Origin: Acidobacterium sp.
GTDB taxonomy: Bacteria > Acidobacteriota > Terriglobia > Terriglobales > Acidobacteriaceae
Assembly: GCA_027315385.1 (NCBI GenBank)
Contig: DAHUYD010000039.1
Span: 1-57,678, forward strand
Length of the DNA stretch: 57,678 nt
Direction: 5' to 3'
Below, piece after piece: positions 10,050 through 18,998 of the stretch. Made by a program: the position numbers and the translations under genes. Below the pieces are notes generated by a model. That model searched no databases and was not told where the DNA came from. It was given only the letters and a program-made list of their open reading frames with translations. The stretch's first letter is position 1; each line of letters begins with the position of its first letter.

Positions 10050-10838
10050 CGCAGTGGCTGGTTGAGTAAAAACTTCTGAGAGAAGTTGCTTCCCCCGCTT
10101 TCGCCTGTAGCAAATACTTCAACCCGAGGGGCCACCAGCTAGAAGGCGATGGGCTATCACGACAAAAGCGGCTCCGCTCACGTTCCGATCCGCCGACCTT
10201 CGATCGACGGATTTCTCGTCGTCCTTACGGAGAATTCGACCAGCTTCCTTCGCCTGAAAACGAGGAATTTGAACCATCCCGATGGACCCGCTACAACTGG
10301 TTCCATTCACGCCCCGCACCTGAAAGCCCCTCGATGGCGACGCCATCGAAGCGCATCGCAAGACCGCTCGCCGAAGCAGAGAACCTGTTTACGAAACCGC
10401 TTCTGAGCGGCTGAGAGTTCCATGTAGTATATCGCTCTCGATCACGCCATGGGCCGGCAATTCAAGTTGCCGGCGAAGGGGGAATCCGGCGCGTCAAGGC
10501 GATCCGGAAACCGGCGAGGTCACCCGCGGCTGAAGCTCGCATACTCGTCTGTCCGGGTTCTCCTTTTCGCGTGCCTTGCGGCTCACGATCCGGAATTTCC
10601 GGATTGAGTCCGGGTTCTGTCAGACTTCTGCTGCCTCCGGGCATCGCCAGGATTGCAACGTCCTCCATCCGGCCGCGGCAATTGCGTAAAGTGGCGGCAT
10701 TTATCCTGAGCATCCGTGCATGTCAGCGAACAGCATCTCCGTGGCGCCACTCCCGCAACCACGAACGGAGAGCGGGGGCGCAATGGAGGACATTGCGGAA
10801 GCGCTGTCTTCAAATTAAAGAATCTGCTGGATTTAATT
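10050..10838. other. Long intergenic stretch without a supportable gene
   Basis: About 790 bp separate the kinase start from tRNA-Ala. Short open frames here lack ribosome-binding sites and resemble no protein. Visible structures are an 8-bp hairpin GCCGGCAA/TTGCCGGC (10453-10474), an inverted repeat GCAATG/CATTGC (10780-10796), and an AT-rich inverted repeat next to the tRNA. The kinase promoter must lie near 10050-10200, but no convincing -35/-10 pair is seen. Confidence 0.6.
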
Positions 10839-10839
10839 T
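10812..10839 (-). terminator. AT-rich inverted repeat at the 3' end of tRNA-Ala
   Basis: AAATTAAA (10812-10819) and TTTAATTT (10832-10839) form an 8-bp inverted repeat with a 12-nt loop, abutting the encoded CCA of the tRNA on the minus strand. It could act as a terminator or processing site for the alaX-tRNA transcript. The stem is purely A/T, so this is weak. Confidence 0.3.
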
Positions 10840-10914
10840 GGTGGAGCTAGTCGGGATCGAACCGACGACCTCATCGTTGCGAACGATGCGCTCTCCCAGC
10901 TGAGCTATAGCCCC
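10839..10914 (-). tRNA. tRNA-Ala (anticodon CGC)
   Basis: A 76-nt cloverleaf with encoded CCA. The acceptor GGGGCTA pairs with TAGCTCC and contains the G3-U70 wobble that is the main alanine identity element. The D arm AGCTCAGCTGGGAGAGC is normal. The anticodon stem CATCG/CGATG carries the loop TTCGCAA, giving anticodon CGC (reads GCG). The T arm is GTCGG-TTCGATC-CCGAC and the discriminator is A73. It lies 76 bp downstream of, and on the same strand as, the alanyl-tRNA editing gene. A TAAAAT at 10938-10943 could serve as a -10 for an independent promoter. Confidence 0.97.
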
Positions 10915-10990
10915 ACGAGGCGGGAAAAACCTCTTTGATTTTACGGTATTCCGGCGTAATGCGCACCATGGGCCGCACGCCGCCGTTCCT

Positions 10991-12265
10991 TCAGATGGCG
11001 GCGGCCTTCGCCACGGTACGGCGCACCACCTCGGCGAGCTTCCGGCGCAACGCGTCGGCCTGGGCGATGGGCACTTCTCCCTGTGCCAGGTCCGGAGAAC
11101 CCCCGCCACGGAGACCCAGTTCCGCCAGGGCTTCCCGCAGCACGCGCCCGCAATCGAATTCGAGACCGAGGCTGCGCGCCATGACCACGCGCGCCGGATT
11201 CGCCTCTTCCGCGCAGAAAATCACCACCGTCTCCGGTGCGGCGCTCACTGTCCGGGAAGCCAGCATCTTCACATAGTCCCGATCACGGTCTTTCCACGAG
11301 CGCTCCACCAGACGCAGCCCGTCCTGAATGGGCACTTCCACGGCAAGCCGGGAAGCGTGGTAGGCCGCCAGTTCCTCGCGCAGCCGCTGCCGCTCTTTGG
11401 CTCCGCTTTTTGCCTCGTTCAGCAGCCGTGTCACCGCCCCGGGAACATCCGCCGCGCCCACTGACAGCGCGCCCGCGGTCTCGCCGAGGAGCACCGCATC
11501 GGCACGGGCCGCACGCACCGCGCGCAGGCCGCACGCAAACTCTACGCGGACGCCTCGACTCACCTTTTCCACGTTCCGCAGCAGCAGGCCGCCGATTTGC
11601 CCGGTGGATCGGAGGTGGGTCCCGCCGCACGCATTCCGGTCGCAGTCTGCAATGGTAATGATCCGAATCTGCCCGTCCCGCTCCGGCAGCTTGCGCAGGA
11701 TACCCGCGGCCAGCATCGCTTCCGCCTCGGCACGGGCAACGTAGTTCACCGATACCAAGCGATCTTCGCCGATGATCTCGTTGGCCACGCGCTCCACCCG
11801 TTCCAGGCTGTGGCGCGCGGGCACGGTGCCCGCCAGATCGATGGTGGAAACGCTGTCGCCCAGATGAAAGGACACCGTGGGCACCTGTAACTCCTTCAGG
11901 AACACCGCCGACAGCAGATGCTGGCCGGTGTGCTGCTGCATGTGGTCGAAGCGCCGGTTCCAGTCGATCTGCCCCCGCACGGCGGTTCCGGCGGTGAGGG
12001 GCTTCCGCACAAAGTGCCAGACTTCGCCGTGCTCGTCTTCTTCCACCTGCTCCACGGGCACTTCGAGGGCTGCGCCGCCCCGTGAAATTGCGCTCAGCGC
12101 TCCGTAGTCCATCGGCTGGCCGCCGCTGGCCGGATAAAAGGCGGTCCGGTCCAGCGCCAATTGCCACACCGATTCGCCATCGCCGCGCGCTACTTCCCGC
12201 ACGTCGGTCACTTTGGCATCGAAGGTGGCCAAAAATGAGTCTGAATAGTACAGCCGCTCCGACAT
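10991..12265 (-). CDS. AlaX-type alanyl-tRNA editing protein (with DHHA1-like domain)
   Basis: A 424-aa free-standing relative of the AlaRS editing half. It hydrolyses mischarged Ser- or Gly-tRNA-Ala in trans in the cytoplasm (family knowledge). The N-terminal barrel resembles AlaRS domain II. The zinc motifs are HTGQH (112-116) and CGGTH (213-217). A coiled-coil-like linker follows, then a DHHA1-type C-terminus with GGGSPDLAQGE, typical of the long AlaX-L form. No AlaRS aminoacylation domain is present. The frame stays open further upstream, but the ATG at 12265 (M-S-E-R-L-Y-Y) fits the family start and is preceded by AGGCAGG. It is divergent from the ArsB-like transporter and followed on the same strand by tRNA-Ala(CGC), its expected substrate. 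Confidence 0.9.
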   Translation of the reverse strand: MSERLYYSDSFLATFDAKVTDVREVARGDGESVWQLALDRTAFYPASGGQPMDYGALSAISRGGAALEVPVEQVEEDEHGEVWHFVRKPLTAGTAVRGQIDWNRRFDHMQQHTGQHLLSAVFLKELQVPTVSFHLGDSVSTIDLAGTVPARHSLERVERVANEIIGEDRLVSVNYVARAEAEAMLAAGILRKLPERDGQIRIITIADCDRNACGGTHLRSTGQIGGLLLRNVEKVSRGVRVEFACGLRAVRAARADAVLLGETAGALSVGAADVPGAVTRLLNEAKSGAKERQRLREELAAYHASRLAVEVPIQDGLRLVERSWKDRDRDYVKMLASRTVSAAPETVVIFCAEEANPARVVMARSLGLEFDCGRVLREALAELGLRGGGSPDLAQGEVPIAQADALRRKLAEVVRRTVAKAAAI

Positions 12266-12399
12266 ATCCTGCCTCGCGTTCTTTCCGGTGGCGCAGACGG
12301 TTCCGCGCCGCATCGACCTGAATTGCTGGAGAAGGAACCCTGGATATAGTGTAGTTCGAGACTTCGAATCCCGCCGCACCTTTCCATTCCGCCCACAGC

Positions 12400-13638
12400 A
12401 TGGAAGCCGCACTGATCTGGACCATTTCGCTGGCAAGCATCGTGCTGATGCTGGTGCGCCCCGGCGGCTTTGCCGAATATATCTGGGCCGGTTCCGGCGC
12501 ATTGCTTCTGGTGGCGCTCCGGCTCATTTCGCCGGCCACCGCGCTTGGGGCCATGCGTGAAGGCGTCGATGTCTACCTCTTTCTGTCGGGGATGATGATC
12601 CTCGCCGAACTGGCTCGGGAGGGGGGCGTGTTCGGCTGGGTGGCGGAGATTGCGGTGAGCCGAGCGCGGGGTTCCGCGGGCCGGCTTTTCTTCTGGATCT
12701 ATGCGTCGGGCGTCGTGGTCACGGCGCTGCTCTCGAACGATGCCACGGCCGTGGTGCTCACGCCGGCCGTCCTGGCCGCGGTGCGTCGGGCCGATGTGGA
12801 ATCCCGTCCGCACCTGCTGGCCTGCGCTCTGGTTGCCAATGCGGCCAGCTTCCTGCTGCCGATCTCGAATCCCGCAAATCTGGTGGTATTTGCATCGCAC
12901 CTGCCGCCGCTCGGCGCGTGGCTCGGGGTCCTGCTGCTTCCCTCTCTGGTGTCCATCGTGGTGACGTTTGTGGTTCTGCGGCTGATATCCAGCCGTCGGC
13001 TGACGCGGCCTGTAGCGTCTGCCGGAGAGGTTCGCGGGCTCACCCGCGCGGGCCGATTCGCTTTGGCCGGAATCGCTTTCGCCGCGGCCGCGATGCTGGC
13101 CGCCTCGGGGCTGGGGATTCCGCTGGGATGGCCGACGCTCGGCGCAGCCCTGGCCGCCATGGCGCTGGTGGCCTTCCAGGACCGCTCCGCTCCGCTGACG
13201 GCCATCCGCCACGCCGCCTGGAGCGTTCTGCCGCTGGTGGCTTCACTGTTCGTTCTGGTTGCCGCGCTGAATCAGGCCGGCATGCTGCACGCGGCGCAGG
13301 CAGCGATGGCGTGGCTGGGACATCAGCCGCGTCAGACAGCGAAGTTCGCCGGCGCCTTCGCCGTCGCTCTGCTCTCCAACGGGATGAATAACCTTCCCGT
13401 CGGGCTCGCCGCCGGATCGGCGCTGCGCCAGGCGCATCACACCGGGATGCTGGCGCGCGCGGTGCTGGTGGGCGTCGATCTTGGCCCCAATCTGTCGGTC
13501 ACCGGCTCTCTCGCCACCATCCTCTGGCTGATTGCGCTGCGCCGCGAGGGGGCGGAGATCACGGCGTCTCAATTCCTGAAAGCGGGCCTCGTGGTCATGC
13601 CGGCCGCACTCGCCCTCGCGCTGCTGGTCCTGCGTTAA
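12400..13638 (+). CDS. ArsB/NhaD-type (ion transporter superfamily) membrane permease
   Basis: A 412-aa polytopic inner-membrane protein with about ten to eleven hydrophobic segments. Signature segments are SNDATAVVLTPAVLA in the first half and NGMNNLPVGL in the second; these re-entrant-loop motifs characterise ArsB arsenite exporters and close relatives. The length matches ArsB (about 430 aa). No arsR, arsC or arsA is nearby, so the substrate is unproven: arsenite, antimonite or a dicarboxylate-like anion are all possible. The ATG at 12400 has no clear ribosome-binding site. It diverges from alaX with a 134-bp shared promoter region. Confidence 0.8.
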   Translation: MEAALIWTISLASIVLMLVRPGGFAEYIWAGSGALLLVALRLISPATALGAMREGVDVYLFLSGMMILAELAREGGVFGWVAEIAVSRARGSAGRLFFWIYASGVVVTALLSNDATAVVLTPAVLAAVRRADVESRPHLLACALVANAASFLLPISNPANLVVFASHLPPLGAWLGVLLLPSLVSIVVTFVVLRLISSRRLTRPVASAGEVRGLTRAGRFALAGIAFAAAAMLAASGLGIPLGWPTLGAALAAMALVAFQDRSAPLTAIRHAAWSVLPLVASLFVLVAALNQAGMLHAAQAAMAWLGHQPRQTAKFAGAFAVALLSNGMNNLPVGLAAGSALRQAHHTGMLARAVLVGVDLGPNLSVTGSLATILWLIALRREGAEITASQFLKAGLVVMPAALALALLVLR

Positions 13639-13687
13639 CGCAATTCCGGAGTTATGAGCCGTCCGTTTATAATCGCCCCTGCGCGCT

Positions 13688-14200
13688 ATGGAGAACTCGA
13701 ATCCCATCCTGGACGGCCGGCAGGTGCTCGAAGTCACGGACATCATGAGCATCCTCCCGCACCGCTACCCGTTTCTTTTCATCGACCGCATTATCGAAGT
13801 CGAGCGCAAAAAGCGCATCGTCGCCATCAAGAATGTCTCCATCAACGAGCCATTCTTCCAGGGGCATTTTCCCCGTTATCCCATCATGCCGGGCGCGCTG
13901 GTTGTGGAATCCATCGCGCAGGCGGGCGGCACGCTGCTGCTTCCGGAAGTGCCGGACCGCCAGAACAAGCTGATGGTCTTTACGTCGATCGAGCGGGCGA
14001 AGTTTCGCAGGCCTGTACTCCCCGGCGATCAGCTTCGCATCGAGATCAATGTCCTGAACTGGCGTTCGCGAGCGGTGAAGATGGAAGGCCGCGTCACCGT
14101 CCTGGGCCAGCTGGCCTGCGAAGCGATCGTGATGTGCCAGCTCGTGCCCCGGCCTGACGCCACTGCCGGGCCTGCATCCCAGGCGGTGGCGCAGGAGTGA
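13688..14200 (+). CDS. fabZ: (3R)-hydroxyacyl-ACP dehydratase FabZ
   Basis: A 170-aa hot-dog dehydratase of type II fatty-acid synthesis that removes water from 3-hydroxyacyl-ACP in the cytoplasm. The substrate-recognition segment LPHRYPFLFIDR lies at 23-34. The catalytic residues are His60 in GHFPRYPIMPG and Glu74 in ALVVESIAQAGG. The length is a little above the usual 140-150 aa because of a C-terminal Ala/Pro tail. It overlaps lpxA by 4 bp (GTGA), so the two are translationally coupled; they draw on the same 3-hydroxyacyl-ACP pool, FabZ for membrane lipid and LpxA for lipid A. Confidence 0.97.
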   Translation: MENSNPILDGRQVLEVTDIMSILPHRYPFLFIDRIIEVERKKRIVAIKNVSINEPFFQGHFPRYPIMPGALVVESIAQAGGTLLLPEVPDRQNKLMVFTSIERAKFRRPVLPGDQLRIEINVLNWRSRAVKMEGRVTVLGQLACEAIVMCQLVPRPDATAGPASQAVAQE

Positions 14201-14973
14201 GCGTTCATCCCACCGCGATCGTCGCTCCGGGCGCCGTCGTTCCCGATTCCTGCTCGGTCGGTCCATGGTGCACCATCGGCGCGCACGTTGTTCTCGGTGA
14301 GGAGTGCGATCTCGTCTCCCATGTCGTCCTCGACGGGCATCTGACCGCCGGCGCACGCAACCGCTTCTATCCGTTTGCCTGCGTCGGGGTGTCGCCGCAG
14401 GACCTTAAATATCGCGGCGAGCCCACGGGCGTGACGCTGGGCGACGACAACACCATCCGCGAATCCGTGACCATCTCGCGGGGGACAGCAGGGGGCGGAG
14501 GTGTGACGCGCATCGGCAGCCATTGCCTGATCATGGCGTATACGCACATTGGGCACGACAGCGTGGTGGGGGACCACTGTATCCTTGCCAATTCCGCCAC
14601 GCTCGCGGGCCATGTGACGGTGGAGGACTATGCGACGGTGGGCGCTCTTTGCCCCGTCCACCAGTTCTGCCGGATCGGCCGTTATGCCTACATCGGGGGA
14701 GGCTCCACGATCACGCAGGACGTGCTCCCGTACTCGCTGACCTCCGCCACACGGGAAGTTCACGCCTTCAGCATCAACAAGGTCGGACTGGAGCGGCGCG
14801 GCTTCGATCGCGAGCGGCTGCGCGCGATCCATCGCGCCTTCCGGCTGCTGCTGGCCTCGAAGATGAACGTTGGGCAGGCCATTGAAACCCTGCGCGCCGA
14901 AGGGATCGATTCCCCCGATGTCAGCTACCTGGTGGATTTCGTTGAGAAGTCGACGCGGGGAGTCATTCGCTGA
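14197..14973 (+). CDS. lpxA: UDP-N-acetylglucosamine acyltransferase LpxA
   Basis: A 258-aa left-handed beta-helix acyltransferase catalysing the first step of lipid A synthesis, transfer of 3-hydroxyacyl from ACP to UDP-GlcNAc. Hexapeptide repeats run from about residue 3 to 185. The catalytic histidine is H120 in THIGHDS (equivalent to H125 of E. coli), and ILANSATLAGHV follows as in the family. A helical C-terminal domain follows (about 195-258). The GTG start at 14197 lies inside the fabZ stop. lpxD, lpxB and lpxC are not in the window. Its presence shows the organism makes lipid A. Confidence 0.97.
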   Translation: MSVHPTAIVAPGAVVPDSCSVGPWCTIGAHVVLGEECDLVSHVVLDGHLTAGARNRFYPFACVGVSPQDLKYRGEPTGVTLGDDNTIRESVTISRGTAGGGGVTRIGSHCLIMAYTHIGHDSVVGDHCILANSATLAGHVTVEDYATVGALCPVHQFCRIGRYAYIGGGSTITQDVLPYSLTSATREVHAFSINKVGLERRGFDRERLRAIHRAFRLLLASKMNVGQAIETLRAEGIDSPDVSYLVDFVEKSTRGVIR

Positions 14974-15276
14974 GCGGGCCGTTCACGACCGGTTCACAGG
15001 AAATTGTGGAAAACGAAAAAGGTTGCCGCGCCGTCGCGGGGAGGGGGCGACTTGGCAACCAGCGCTCAGGCTGGCTCTTTGCTGCTGAAAACAATTAGCT
15101 TAGGCCGACACGATCTGTTTGCGAGTGCGAAAACAGGGTTGAACGAGGCATTAACACCCTCGCGCCCATTTATCTTCCACAGTTTTTTCCACAGTCGGAG
15201 GTTATGCACGAAACCGCCTCGCCGTGCGACCCGAGAGGGGCAGTGGGCGAGGCGGTTTTTCGTGGTGAGGATGTTC
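14974..15276. promoter_or_regulatory. Spacer with DnaA-box-like sites between lpxA and ompH
   Basis: This 303-bp gap is visibly A/T-richer than its flanks. Two perfect matches to TTWTNCACA occur: TTTTCCACA at 15185-15193 (+) and at 15005-15013 (on the minus strand). Two one-mismatch copies are TCTTCCACA (15173-15181) and TTATGCACG (15202-15210). The right end holds a strong terminator hairpin. The sites may be functional DnaA boxes or chance. Confidence 0.4.
15211..15260. terminator. Strong hairpin terminator shared by convergent lpxA and ompH
   Basis: AAACCGCCTCGCC (15211-15223) and GGCGAGGCGGTTT (15246-15258) form a perfect 13-bp stem with a 22-nt loop. On the plus strand it runs into TTTTT (15256-15260), on the minus strand into TTT. 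It lies directly after the ompH stop codon and about 240 bp after lpxA. Confidence 0.75.
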
Positions 15277-15906
15277 TTAGTGGGTGGAGGCGCCGGCGGG
15301 CTTCTTTGCCGTCGGGTTGGGAGCAGGGGCCGAAGGCACGGGAGCCGGCACGCCGGACTGGGTGTTGTACGCCGCGGTTACCTCGGTCGTGATGTCGGTC
15401 GCAGGCTGGAACCAGAAAACAGGGCTGTTCTGCTGGCTTGCATCCAGGACCAGTCCAAAGCCCTTCGCTTTCGCATACTTCGACATGGTGCTGAAGACCT
15501 TCTGGCCGACCTGCTGGAAGGTTTCCTGGCCATCGGACTGCTCGTCGTTCCGCAGATCCTGGGCCCCGCGCTGGAGCTGCTTGGTGTCGTCGTCGATTTC
15601 CTTGAGTTTCGCCTGCCGTTCGGCATCGGTGAGGGTTGCGCCGGAACCCTGTAGTTGCTTTTTCAGAGCCTCGACCTTGTCGTTTAGCTGCTGGAGCGTC
15701 TGTTCCCGCGGGCCGTACTTCTTGCGGAGATCCGCAAAATCCCGCTGGAACTCATTGGTTTGGGCGACCGCCTGCTGAAAATTGATGATGGCCACCCTGG
15801 TCGTTCCGGTGGCAGGGGCAGCAGGCTTTGCCGCGGCAGCCTGAGCAAACGCGCTGAGGCCGAACCCGGACGCAAGCACGCAGACAAGAGACAACATACG
15901 CTTCAT
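15277..15906 (-). CDS. Periplasmic OmpH/Skp-family chaperone
   Basis: A 209-aa secreted protein. The signal peptide starts M-K-R-M-L-S-L and likely ends at A-F-A-Q-A (about 1-23). The OmpH core follows: a beta segment (RVAIINFQQAVAQTNEFQRD), a long charged coiled coil, and the return strand GFGLVLDASQ. A Pro/Ala-rich tail of about 35 residues is extra relative to E. coli Skp. Skp trimers hold unfolded outer-membrane proteins in the periplasm. The start at 15906 is preferred over 15945 because it begins the signal peptide and follows AAGGAG. It is downstream of bamA on the same strand (about 220 bp), the common bamA-skp order, so the two act in outer-membrane protein assembly. Confidence 0.9.
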   Translation of the reverse strand: MKRMLSLVCVLASGFGLSAFAQAAAAKPAAPATGTTRVAIINFQQAVAQTNEFQRDFADLRKKYGPREQTLQQLNDKVEALKKQLQGSGATLTDAERQAKLKEIDDDTKQLQRGAQDLRNDEQSDGQETFQQVGQKVFSTMSKYAKAKGFGLVLDASQQNSPVFWFQPATDITTEVTAAYNTQSGVPAPVPSAPAPNPTAKKPAGASTH

Positions 15907-16127
15907 GGATTTCGCAAACTCCTTCAGTTTCCCTGGTAGCCTCATTCCCGCTCACTGAAGATCGCCGGAGCAGGATTCAGGCGTCGATGGTCCCGGATGG
16001 GATGGTAGTAAATCTCAGGAACTTGAGCGAATTATAGGACCCGCGTGCAGGGTCGTCAAACGTATCCGGCCCAATTTCCGCCTCCATCAGCAGCTTCCGC
16101 ACACCCGCGGTACCCAAAATGTGTACA

Positions 16128-18998
16128 TCAGAACGTGGTACTCACGGATAACCGGAAGGTCTTGCTCGGCTCGCGCAGGACGTAGAGGCCATTGTAAAGC
16201 TGTTCGGCCTCGGCGTAGGAGTAATCGCCCGCGCCGCCCGCGGGGAACATGCTGCGCGTGATCAGGTTTGTGCGGGTGAACGTGTCATACAGCTTGAGCG
16301 GGTTGATGGCGTAATAGAGGCGGAAGGGGGCGTTGATGATGGGCATCATCACGTCGACTTCGGCGCCCACCGAATCGCGAGGCACGTAGTTGGTGCCGTG
16401 GATCGGTTCGATGATGTGGTCGAACTTGATCTGCTGGCCGCCCTGGCAGGTTCCGTTTACGTAATTGGGGCAGCCGTAGAGCGGGGAATTCAGCGCGTCG
16501 ATCCCCTCGGGGCTTTCGAGCAGCTGATTGCGGCTGACAGCCATATCCATGCCGAAATCGTTGAAGATGTTGAACGCGACGGTGCGGCCATAAATCGGGA
16601 TTTCGTACATGGAGTTGTTGGTGAAGTTCGTATCTCCGCCGATGGTCGCGATGCCGTACACGGGCAGCGGCACCTGGATGTTGCCGAGGTTCGGGTTGGT
16701 GGGATCGCGCGGCACCGGCGAACCGTCCGGATTCATCAGCGTGAAGGAAACGCGGGTGGGCACAAAGCCGTACGGGCTGACCGTCCGCGCGTCAAACCCG
16801 CGCAGATCGTAATCGCCGCCGGCAACGGGGCGATCGAACGGAGGCGCCACATCTCCGCTGAATCCGGCGATATAGGTCAGCTGGAATCGGGTCCCGAAGG
16901 TATTTTTGCCCTGCTTATTGAACCAGAATCCCTTTACGGGCGCATAGCGCTTGTATTCCACGACCGGCCGCACATAGCGGACGCTGCCCCAGATACCGGC
17001 CAGCTGGACGCTGGCGGCCAGCGATTGCCCGGTATGGGGAAGGAAGTTGCTGTCCACGTTGCTGGAGCTGTAGCTGAACAACACCGAGCTGTTGATGATA
17101 CCTTCGAGCGAGTTCTGTCCCTGAATTCCGCTGCGGAATGCGAGCGTCTGGAACAGATTGGTGGATGCGGCGTTGAATGCCCGCACGGTGGAGCTGTCCC
17201 ACGAATACGTGGCGCCCGCGCGCGAGAATCCAAACAGGCTGAAGTGCCGCAGGGGATAGCTGAGCGAAAGGCTGAACCCTTTCCGCGACTGATCGTAATT
17301 CTGCAGGAGCGACGACTCCGCCGAGTTGAGATTGGCATTCTGACCGGTCAGGGAATAGCTCTTCGACGCGTTGTAATCCGTCTTCTGATCGAAGATCTGG
17401 AATCCCAGGTTGAGCGGACGGTTGCGGATGTAGGGCTCGTCGAAGGAGAAGCCGAGGTTCCTCGCCAGACTTCCCGCGTTCGCCTGCACGCTCAGCGTCT
17501 CGCCCAGTCCGAGGAAGTTGTTGGTCGAATAGTTCAGGCCCAGGAACGCCCCGGAATAGCCGCTGACGCCGCCGTTGAGGCCGATGGAGTTCTTGCCCTT
17601 CTCCTGCACCTTCAGGAGCAGGTCCACAGTCCCGTTTTGCGTATCCTGGTGCGTCTCTGAATCCTGATCCACCTTGAGCGGGTTGAAGTAATTCAGCTGG
17701 TTCAGCCGGAGCAGGCTCAGCTCCCACAGGTGGCTGTTGTACACCTGCCCTTCCTGGAGCAGCAGCTCGCGCCGGATCACGAAATCGCGGGTGATGGTGT
17801 TGCCCTGGAATTCGATGCGCGCGACCGTGAACTGCTTGCCCTCGTCGATATCGATATTCCACTTCACCGTATGGTTCTGATCGTCGAAGGTGGGGTTGGG
17901 CACGGGGGTCATGTTGATGTAGCCCAGCTGTCCGTAGGCCTTGCGCAGGTTATCCAGCCCCTTGCGGAAGGCCGTCATATTGAACCAGTCGCCATCTTTC
18001 ATGTTGAAGATGGCGCGCAGCGCCCTGGTATTGCTGACCTGATGGTTGCCGGTGAACGTAATCCCCGCCAGGCGGTAGCGCTGGCCCTCCTCGATATCCA
18101 TGTGGATGTCGATACGCTTGCCCTTGCGGGGCCGGAAGGTAAGCAGCGAGAGTCCCGACTCATTGCGCAGATGGGTGGTGGGTTCGCCGGTCGGGCCGCC
18201 GCGCAGATAGCCGCGGTCTTCGTACGCCGCGCGCACGCGCTCGGAGTCTTCCTCCAGCTTGCTGGCGTCGTAGGTTCGCGCGAACAGGTTCTCGAGGAAG
18301 ATGGAGTGCGGAATGCCGATGGGGCGCAGGTTGACCATGGCGCGGCGCAAGACTCGGGAGCTGACGTGCTGGTTTCCGCTGAAGGTGATCTTCCCAACCT
18401 TGACCGTGGGCCCTTCCTTAATGTTGAAGACCAGATCCACGGTTGCCGGCGGGATATCTTTCACCTCGGGCCGCACGGTTGCAAACTGGTGGCCGTGCTC
18501 GGCCTCCATTTGCTCGATCACGGTGACGGCATGCGCAATGCGCGCCGGGTCGTACTGGCTCTCCGGAGTGAGCCCGACCTTGTCCTTCTTGTACCTGTCC
18601 ATGATGTCGGACTCGGTAATGGAGTTGTTGCCCTTGTAGGTGATGTCGCGGATCAGCGGCTTTTCCCGAACATATACGTCAAGGATGACGCCCTGCGGGG
18701 TGTCTTCCTTCTCGATCCTGACGTCCTCGAAGTAGCCGGTGTTCCAGAGGGAGTTGAAATCGCGCTCCACGGTGAGCGGATCGTAGGGCTCGCCGACATG
18801 GCTGAACATGCGGGCCTTCACCGCTTCCTGGGGAATACGGCGTGTCCCAATCACCCGGATTTCAACGATGGTGTTGGGCTGGCCGGCGGAGGGGGAAGCG
18901 GCGGCGGCCGGCGTCTCCTGCGCCCTAACCGGAGCGGCCCCGAACCCGGCCGCGAGGACGAGAACCAACACCAGGGCCTGCCCCAAAAGACGGCGCAT
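16128..18998 (-). CDS. bamA: Outer-membrane protein assembly factor BamA
   Basis: A 956-aa Omp85 protein, the central BAM subunit that inserts beta-barrels into the outer membrane. It has a signal peptide (M-R-R-L-L-G-Q, about 1-27). Five POTRA repeats follow, each with the typical I/V-x-G-N or G-T turn (IRVIGTRRI, ITYKGNNSI, ITFSGNQHV, ITFTGNHQV, IEFQGNTIT). A 16-stranded barrel completes it, with the conserved RGF lid motif in DLRGFDAR, and the chain ends in Phe (S-T-T-F). At 956 aa it is longer than E. coli BamA (810), mostly through barrel loops. The internal ATG at 18998 was chosen over 19073 because it starts the signal peptide. Confidence 0.96.
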   Translation of the reverse strand: MRRLLGQALVLVLVLAAGFGAAPVRAQETPAAAASPSAGQPNTIVEIRVIGTRRIPQEAVKARMFSHVGEPYDPLTVERDFNSLWNTGYFEDVRIEKEDTPQGVILDVYVREKPLIRDITYKGNNSITESDIMDRYKKDKVGLTPESQYDPARIAHAVTVIEQMEAEHGHQFATVRPEVKDIPPATVDLVFNIKEGPTVKVGKITFSGNQHVSSRVLRRAMVNLRPIGIPHSIFLENLFARTYDASKLEEDSERVRAAYEDRGYLRGGPTGEPTTHLRNESGLSLLTFRPRKGKRIDIHMDIEEGQRYRLAGITFTGNHQVSNTRALRAIFNMKDGDWFNMTAFRKGLDNLRKAYGQLGYINMTPVPNPTFDDQNHTVKWNIDIDEGKQFTVARIEFQGNTITRDFVIRRELLLQEGQVYNSHLWELSLLRLNQLNYFNPLKVDQDSETHQDTQNGTVDLLLKVQEKGKNSIGLNGGVSGYSGAFLGLNYSTNNFLGLGETLSVQANAGSLARNLGFSFDEPYIRNRPLNLGFQIFDQKTDYNASKSYSLTGQNANLNSAESSLLQNYDQSRKGFSLSLSYPLRHFSLFGFSRAGATYSWDSSTVRAFNAASTNLFQTLAFRSGIQGQNSLEGIINSSVLFSYSSSNVDSNFLPHTGQSLAASVQLAGIWGSVRYVRPVVEYKRYAPVKGFWFNKQGKNTFGTRFQLTYIAGFSGDVAPPFDRPVAGGDYDLRGFDARTVSPYGFVPTRVSFTLMNPDGSPVPRDPTNPNLGNIQVPLPVYGIATIGGDTNFTNNSMYEIPIYGRTVAFNIFNDFGMDMAVSRNQLLESPEGIDALNSPLYGCPNYVNGTCQGGQQIKFDHIIEPIHGTNYVPRDSVGAEVDVMMPIINAPFRLYYAINPLKLYDTFTRTNLITRSMFPAGGAGDYSYAEAEQLYNGLYVLREPSKTFRLSVSTTF

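Noticed and set aside
10571-11109. Open frames on both strands across tRNA-Ala (110 and 99 aa)
   Set aside because: The parts reading G-I-E-P-T-T-S-S-L and A-I-A-Q-L-G-E-R are the well-known false translations of a tRNA gene.
15204-15392. 62-aa plus-strand frame with GGAGG before its ATG
   Set aside because: It runs through the terminator hairpin and into ompH antisense, with no plausible protein features.
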